Of a DNA stretch of 64,000 nucleotides, positions 59,788 to 64,000 are shown piece after piece. This DNA is from Microbacterium atlanticum. Its GTDB lineage: Bacteria > Actinomycetota > Actinomycetes > Actinomycetales > Microbacteriaceae. Below the pieces are notes generated by a model. It saw only the letters and a list, made by a program, of their open reading frames with translations, was not told where the DNA came from and did not search any database. The DNA lies in assembly GCF_015277815.1 (NCBI RefSeq), contig NZ_CP063813.1:372001-436000 (forward strand). Direction: 5' to 3'. Position 1 is the first letter of the stretch, and every line of letters begins with the position of its first letter. Made by a program: the position numbers and the translations under genes.

Positions 59788-61020
59788 TCACTCCGCGTGT
59801 TTCTGCGGCAGGATCAGCGAGAAGCGCGTGGTGGGCGACGCATCCAGCAGCAGGTGCCCGCCCAGCGCCTCCGCGAGCTCCGCGGAGAGCGCCAGCCCGA
59901 TGCCCTCGCCACCCGCCGTGCTCTTCCCCGGGGTGCGTTGGAAGACGGCGTTGCCGGCAGGGCGGGGTCCTTCGTCGGCCACGCTCACCGTGACGTAGCC
60001 CTTCGCCGGCGTCGCCGAGACGCTGACCTTCCCGACGCCATGCTGCAGGGCGTTGTGGAGCAGGACGTCCAGGATCTGCGCCGTCGGCGCCGGGGCGTCG
60101 ACCGTGGCGACGCGGGCGGCGTCGACGCGGATGTCGCGGTTGCGCGCCGCCGCCTGCGCAGCCCAGCGGTCGGCGGCGTGTGTGAGCATGGGCGCGAGGG
60201 GGGTCCAGGCGTCCGCCCCCGGCGTTCCGCCCCGCGCCATCTCAAGCAGCTCGGCGATCGCCTCGGAGAGCCGGTCGATCTCGCGGAGTGCATGCTCGAG
60301 CTGCTCGCGCACCGCGGGTGGCGTCTCGGGCCACAGTGAGAGGTCCTCGAGCTCCAGCCGCAGCGCCGTGATGGGGGTGCGCAGCTGGTGCGAGGCGTTG
60401 GCGGCGAACTCGTGCTCGCGGCGGATCCGCTGCTCGAGCGTCGACGCACTCGTACGCAGCGCCTGGTCGATCGCGCGGGCCTCGGGGATCCGCAGGTCCT
60501 CGGACTCGCGATCGAGCGTTCCCTCGCCGAGCCCCCGCGCGACCGCGGCCAGGCGGGTGAACGGCTGCGAGAGGCGTCGCGCCAGCAGGACGGCCGCGGC
60601 GGCCGAGACCGCCAGGAGCGCGAATCCGATGACAATGACCGGCATCACCGCCTCCTGCACCCGCCCGGAGATCACGTCGTCGGAGCGGCCGAACTGCACC
60701 GAGCCGCCCCCCTCGACGTCGGCGGTCGAGACGATGTCGTCCGGTCGCGGCGCTTCGCCCGCCTGCACGCGGTTCCCCTCCGCGTCGACGTAGACGATGT
60801 GCTCACCCTCGATGAGCAGCGGCTCGAGGAACTCCGCGGTCACGTCTGCTTCGGCCTCGCGTTCGGCCATCAGCACGGCGAGGAAGTCGGCGAGGCGCAC
60901 CACGCGCCGCTCCTCGCTGGTCTGGATCAGGTCGGCGACGATGTACGCGCGCGGGATGCCGTACAGCGCGATGATCCCCACCGCGAGGGCCACGAAGGCG
61001 AGGACGAGGCGTTCACGCAT
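59788..61020 (-). CDS. Sensor histidine kinase
   Basis: This 410-residue membrane kinase has helix 1 (LVLAFVALAVGIIALYGI), an extracytoplasmic sensor of about 100 residues, helix 2 (VMPVIVIGFALLAVSAAAAV), a HAMP-like linker, the H-box EFAANASHQLRTP (His211), and an HATPase domain with LLHNALQHG and GEGIGLALSAELAEALGG. It overlaps the response regulator gene by 8 nt and is the last gene of a four-gene minus-strand operon with a surface protein and a signal peptidase. Confidence 0.92.
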   Translation of the reverse strand: MRERLVLAFVALAVGIIALYGIPRAYIVADLIQTSEERRVVRLADFLAVLMAEREAEADVTAEFLEPLLIEGEHIVYVDAEGNRVQAGEAPRPDDIVSTADVEGGGSVQFGRSDDVISGRVQEAVMPVIVIGFALLAVSAAAAVLLARRLSQPFTRLAAVARGLGEGTLDRESEDLRIPEARAIDQALRTSASTLEQRIRREHEFAANASHQLRTPITALRLELEDLSLWPETPPAVREQLEHALREIDRLSEAIAELLEMARGGTPGADAWTPLAPMLTHAADRWAAQAAARNRDIRVDAARVATVDAPAPTAQILDVLLHNALQHGVGKVSVSATPAKGYVTVSVADEGPRPAGNAVFQRTPGKSTAGGEGIGLALSAELAEALGGHLLLDASPTTRFSLILPQKHAE

Positions 61021-61801
61021 CCGCCGCCCCGTCGTCGAGGCGGAAGCCCACGCCCCGGATCGTCGTGACGCGCACGTCCGCGCCGGACTCCTCCAGCTTC
61101 TGCCGCAGGCGGGCGATCGTCACATCGAGGGTCTTGGTCGAGCCGAACCAGTTCTCGTCCCACACCTCGTCCATGAGGCGCTCGCGCGTGACCACGGCGC
61201 CGCGGGTGCGATCCAGCTGCGCTAGGAGATCGAACTCCTTGGTGCTCAGCGAGAGCTCGCGGTCGCCGGCGAACACCCGGCGCGCGTCGGTGTCGACGGT
61301 GAGCGCGTGGGCGGATGCCGCGGCCGCCGTCTTCTCGGGCGCCCCGGCGCCGAGTACGCCGGCGCTGCGTCGCAGCAGCGCCCGCAGCCGCGCGAGGAGC
61401 TCCGCGAGCGCGAAGGGCTTGGCGATGTAGTCGTCGGCGCCGACGTCCAGGCCGACGACGCGGTCGAGCTCGCCGTCCCGGGCGGTGAGGATGATGATGC
61501 CGCCCGCGTAGCCCTCTTCGCGCAGCCGACGGCAGACGTCGAGGCCGTCCATGTCGGGCAGTCCGAGGTCGAGCACCACCAGCGAGTACCCGTCGCCGAT
61601 GACGCGGCTCACCGCCGTCGCGCCCTCGGCCACGCGCTCGACGTCGTAGCCCTCACGGGTGAGGGTGCGCACGAGCGGCACCGCGATGCCGTCGTCGTCC
61701 TCCACGACCAGGATGCGCTGACCCACGACGTCGATGCTATCCAGGCCGTTGTCGCCGGCCGCGACACTCCCGACGGGGGTGTCGCCGTGGTCGTCGCTCA
61801 T
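61013..61801 (-). CDS. OmpR-family response regulator
   Basis: This 262-residue regulator has a receiver domain (ILVVEDDDGIA, phospho-acceptor Asp78 in VVLDLGLPDMDG, Lys in YIAKPFALAELLARL) and an OmpR/PhoB winged helix (STKEFDLLAQLDRTRGAVVTRERL, IRGVGFRLDD). A 25-residue acidic leader precedes the receiver. The ATG at 61801 overlaps the stop of the surface-protein gene (ATGA). It should be phosphorylated by the kinase encoded downstream. Confidence 0.93.
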   Translation of the reverse strand: MSDDHGDTPVGSVAAGDNGLDSIDVVGQRILVVEDDDGIAVPLVRTLTREGYDVERVAEGATAVSRVIGDGYSLVVLDLGLPDMDGLDVCRRLREEGYAGGIIILTARDGELDRVVGLDVGADDYIAKPFALAELLARLRALLRRSAGVLGAGAPEKTAAAASAHALTVDTDARRVFAGDRELSLSTKEFDLLAQLDRTRGAVVTRERLMDEVWDENWFGSTKTLDVTIARLRQKLEESGADVRVTTIRGVGFRLDDGAADA

Positions 61802-63627
61802 CAGAACTCCCGGTCCAGGTTGCCCGTCTCGGTGACGGTGGCGATCGAAGAGGCGGTGCCGCCGAGGTCGGTTGCCGCGCCGGACGGGGTCCACGCCATG
61901 GCGGCCGCTGCCGTGGTGGGCGCTGTGCGGAGGGCGCCGCCGCTCGCCAGCGACCCGAGGGTGATCTGCACAACCGTCACCGGCAGGCCGTTCACGGTCG
62001 CGGTGGCGGCCGTCATCGTGGCCGTGAACGTCGAGGTCTTGTTGTTCTTGACGTAGTCGGCGCGAAGGTTGACCGAGCCGAGGTTCACCGGGGCGCTGCC
62101 GTTCGATGTCAGCACGTCGACGGTGTCGCCGGCGTTTCCGAGAGCGAGCAGGTTGCCGTCGCGCAGCCGCAGCGACACGGCGGTGCTCGCGCCGTTCCAG
62201 CCGGGCATGATGCTCGCCGGGTTCATCTGCGTGCTGTATGTGAAGGTGATCGTGTCGCCGGCATCCAGCCTGCCGGCCGTCGCGCCGCCGTTCGCGGTCT
62301 GCACGTCCGCACCGCGCACCGCGCGGTTGTCGACGCGCCGCTGCGCGACGACGGTCGAGGTGGTCGTCTTCCCGGCGGAGTCGGTGAGCACGGCCCGGAA
62401 GTCGTACGGGCCGTCCGCGACCGTGCGCGTGTTCCACGAGCAGCCAAACGGCGACGCCGTCGGCGCGCACACCGTGCTCCACGTGGTCGTGCCGCTCGGC
62501 GCGATCTGTATCGCCACGCTCGCGACGCCGGCCGTCGAGTTCGCCGTGGCGGTGAGGGGCACGGTGCCGGTGAGGAAGGGGCCCGGGTCCTCCATCGCCA
62601 CGGATGCGACGGTGTTGTCGACCAGGCGCGGGCCGATCACGGCGGACGTCGAGACGTTTCCGGCGCCATCGGTCGCGACCGCGCGGAACGAGTAGTTCCC
62701 CCCGGGCAGTGCGGCTGTGGAGTACCGGCACGAGTAGGGGGGCGCGGTGACCGTGCAGGCGTCCTGCCACCCCGTGCCGCCGGCCGACAGCTGAATGACG
62801 ACGCGGGCGATGCCCGAGGCGGCGTCGGACGCCGTCGCGGCCAGCGTCACGGTGCCGCGCAGCGGCGAGCCCGGGTCGGTCATCGCCACCGCGGGCGCGC
62901 CGTTGTCGACGAGCACCTCGGCCACGACGTTCGACACGGTGGTCGCTCCCCCCGTCGTGACGGTCGCGCGGAGGTCGTAGAAGTCGTCCTTGAACCCGCC
63001 GGTCGCCCACGCGCACGTGTACGGCGACGTCGTCGTGACGCACAGCGACTTCCACACGGTGCTGCCCGACGGGGCGTACTCGAAGGCCACGGTGTAGCTC
63101 GCGGTCCCGGGGTTGTGCAGCGTCGCCCCGAGCGACACGATCCCACGGACGATCTCGGCAGGCTCGGCCAGGACGATGCCCACCGCATTGCCGACCGTCG
63201 CCCGGACGCTTGCCGACGTGCTCGTGTAGCCCGCGTCGTCGGTGGCGACGGCCCGCAGGTCGTAGGCGCCGTCGGCGACCGTCCGGGTGTCCCACGGGCA
63301 GCTGTAGGGGCTGGTGGTGTCGGTGCACAGCGTCGTCCACGTCGTGGCGCCGGCGGCCTGGACAGAGATCACGACGTTGCGGATCCCGCTCTTCTCATCG
63401 GCGGCGACGGCGGTGATCGTCGCGATGTCGCGGAGCGCGCCGGCGGGCTGCTGCACCGCCACCGTCGGCGGCGTCCAGTCCGCGGCGGCGCTCACCCGGT
63501 TCGCGCCGTTGCTCGTCTGGGCCGTGAAGGAGGCCGATGAGAGGGCGGGTCCGACGGGGCTGCCGGCGACCAGGAGGACGGCCGCGAGCACGGCGAGCAC
63601 CGCGTTGCGCAAGGCGGTGCGGGTCAT
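61801..63627 (-). CDS. Secreted surface protein with four Ig-like repeats and a SipW-type signal peptide
   Basis: This 608-residue exported protein opens with RTALRNAVLAVLAAVLLV and a SipW/TasA-like cleavage region SSASFTAQTSNGANRVSAAADW. Four Ig-like modules of about 95 residues follow (about 53-435), each with a Cys pair in the same place: WTTLCTDTTSPYSCPWDT, WKSLCVTTTSPYTCAWAT, WQDACTVTAPPYSCRYST, WSTVCAPTASPFGCSWNT. A unique domain (about 440-608) ends the protein; no sortase motif or membrane anchor is seen. AGGAG precedes the ATG at 63627. The upstream SipW-like peptidase probably processes it, and the two-component genes are translationally coupled to it. Confidence 0.85.
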   Translation of the reverse strand: MTRTALRNAVLAVLAAVLLVAGSPVGPALSSASFTAQTSNGANRVSAAADWTPPTVAVQQPAGALRDIATITAVAADEKSGIRNVVISVQAAGATTWTTLCTDTTSPYSCPWDTRTVADGAYDLRAVATDDAGYTSTSASVRATVGNAVGIVLAEPAEIVRGIVSLGATLHNPGTASYTVAFEYAPSGSTVWKSLCVTTTSPYTCAWATGGFKDDFYDLRATVTTGGATTVSNVVAEVLVDNGAPAVAMTDPGSPLRGTVTLAATASDAASGIARVVIQLSAGGTGWQDACTVTAPPYSCRYSTAALPGGNYSFRAVATDGAGNVSTSAVIGPRLVDNTVASVAMEDPGPFLTGTVPLTATANSTAGVASVAIQIAPSGTTTWSTVCAPTASPFGCSWNTRTVADGPYDFRAVLTDSAGKTTTSTVVAQRRVDNRAVRGADVQTANGGATAGRLDAGDTITFTYSTQMNPASIMPGWNGASTAVSLRLRDGNLLALGNAGDTVDVLTSNGSAPVNLGSVNLRADYVKNNKTSTFTATMTAATATVNGLPVTVVQITLGSLASGGALRTAPTTAAAAMAWTPSGAATDLGGTASSIATVTETGNLDREF

Positions 63628-63731
63628 CGGCGTCTCCTGGTGGGGCGGGGCGGTTCCGACGGTACGCGCGGGCGGGTTACAGCCGTGCCACGGCAGCGAC
63701 TCGTCCGGTCCACAGTCGTCGCGTTCCCGCG

Positions 63732-64000
63732 TCAGGATGCGGCGGCGGCGACCGCGCCGCGCCGCGGGCTGCTCCCGCGGACCAGATCACGCAGGAAGAG
63801 CAGGGCGATGACCGCGGCGGGGACGCCGATGGCCAGCATCCGGATCATCGCATCCGACAGGGCGATGAAGATCCACCCGACGAGCGGCACCCAGCCCACG
63901 ACGCGGGGCTGCACGGAGCCGGCGAGGGTGAAGGTCCAGGGATCGACGCCCGCGTTGGCGTCGCCCTGGGTGCGGAAGACCCGGGTCGCGCTGCCGTCGG
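63732..64000 (-). CDS. SipW-like type I signal peptidase, C-terminal part (cut by the window end)
   Basis: About 88 C-terminal residues are visible. TQGDANAGVDPWTF is the box D/E region of the archaeal/ER-type (S26B, SipW) signal peptidases with the Asp of the active site, followed by VVGWVPLVGWIF and a terminal membrane helix (MLAIGVPAAVIALLFLRDLV). The catalytic Ser and His lie outside the window. It is 105 bp upstream of the Ig-repeat protein gene on the same strand and likely cleaves that protein's signal peptide. Confidence 0.82.
   Translation of the reverse strand, partial: DGSATRVFRTQGDANAGVDPWTFTLAGSVQPRVVGWVPLVGWIFIALSDAMIRMLAIGVPAAVIALLFLRDLVRGSSPRRGAVAAAAS

Noticed and set aside
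1..64000. CRISPR array
   Set aside because: No short direct repeats with regular spacers and no cas genes were found.

Overview
The window is about 70% G+C, with GTG starts, 4-nt start/stop overlaps and gene families typical of high-GC Actinobacteria. The gene set (CUT1 importer without its own ATPase, many LacI regulators, secreted GH3 enzymes, TerC genes behind manganese riboswitches) fits a soil or plant-associated Microbacteriaceae, probably Microbacterium or a close relative. This is inferred from gene content and style, not from a marker gene.

From 0.1 to 25.1 kb lies a rhamnose/glycoside utilisation region: a frameshifted LysR gene, a sugar ABC importer (two permeases and a lipoprotein binding protein), a divergent GH78 alpha-L-rhamnosidase/GH3 operon ending in a broken nucleotidyltransferase gene, a LacI repressor, two secreted paralogous GH3 enzymes each behind a pair of 16-bp palindromic operators, a second LacI gene between them, a Dabb protein, and a third LacI gene divergent from the L-rhamnose operon rhaI - rhaD-type aldolase/dehydrogenase fusion - rhaB - lldD. 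Together these can take up rhamnosides, release L-rhamnose and convert it to DHAP and L-lactate, then pyruvate.

From 25.2 to 44.5 kb a block is bounded by two 150-bp direct repeats (22 mismatches, no gaps) that end in the 3' end of a tRNA-Ser gene, the usual scar of tyrosine-recombinase integration. It holds a TetR-controlled operon (MFS carrier, a second GH78, GH1, two SDRs, a Gfo/Idh oxidoreductase, a GPH symporter) and an AraC gene divergent from a GH2 - uxaC - uxuB - manD - gluconokinase operon for hexuronates. The sugars addressed, rhamnose, hexuronate and a neutral hexose, suggest Rha-GlcA-capped plant arabinogalactans or glycosidic saponins (inference).

From 44.5 to 49.2 kb a second segment, closed on the right by a degenerate third copy of the same tRNA-Ser end, carries the RNA-repair pair hen1 - pnkp. 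The pnkp gene is split by a frameshift in this sequence. A flavin-reductase 3' remnant lies at its right edge.

From 49.5 to 64 kb come more ordinary chromosomal genes: a secreted two-module esterase whose first module has lost its catalytic serine, a photolyase-related protein without the cysteines for an Fe-S cluster, two TerC-family membrane proteins each preceded by a yybP-ykoY (Mn2+) riboswitch, an ABC exporter with its TetR regulator, a winged-helix protein, a PPOX-like enzyme, and a minus-strand operon encoding a SipW-like signal peptidase (cut by the window end), an Ig-repeat surface protein and an OmpR-type two-component system.

Three genes (LysR, nucleotidyltransferase, pnkp) show single-base frameshifts. 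Whether these are real or sequencing errors cannot be decided from this sequence alone.
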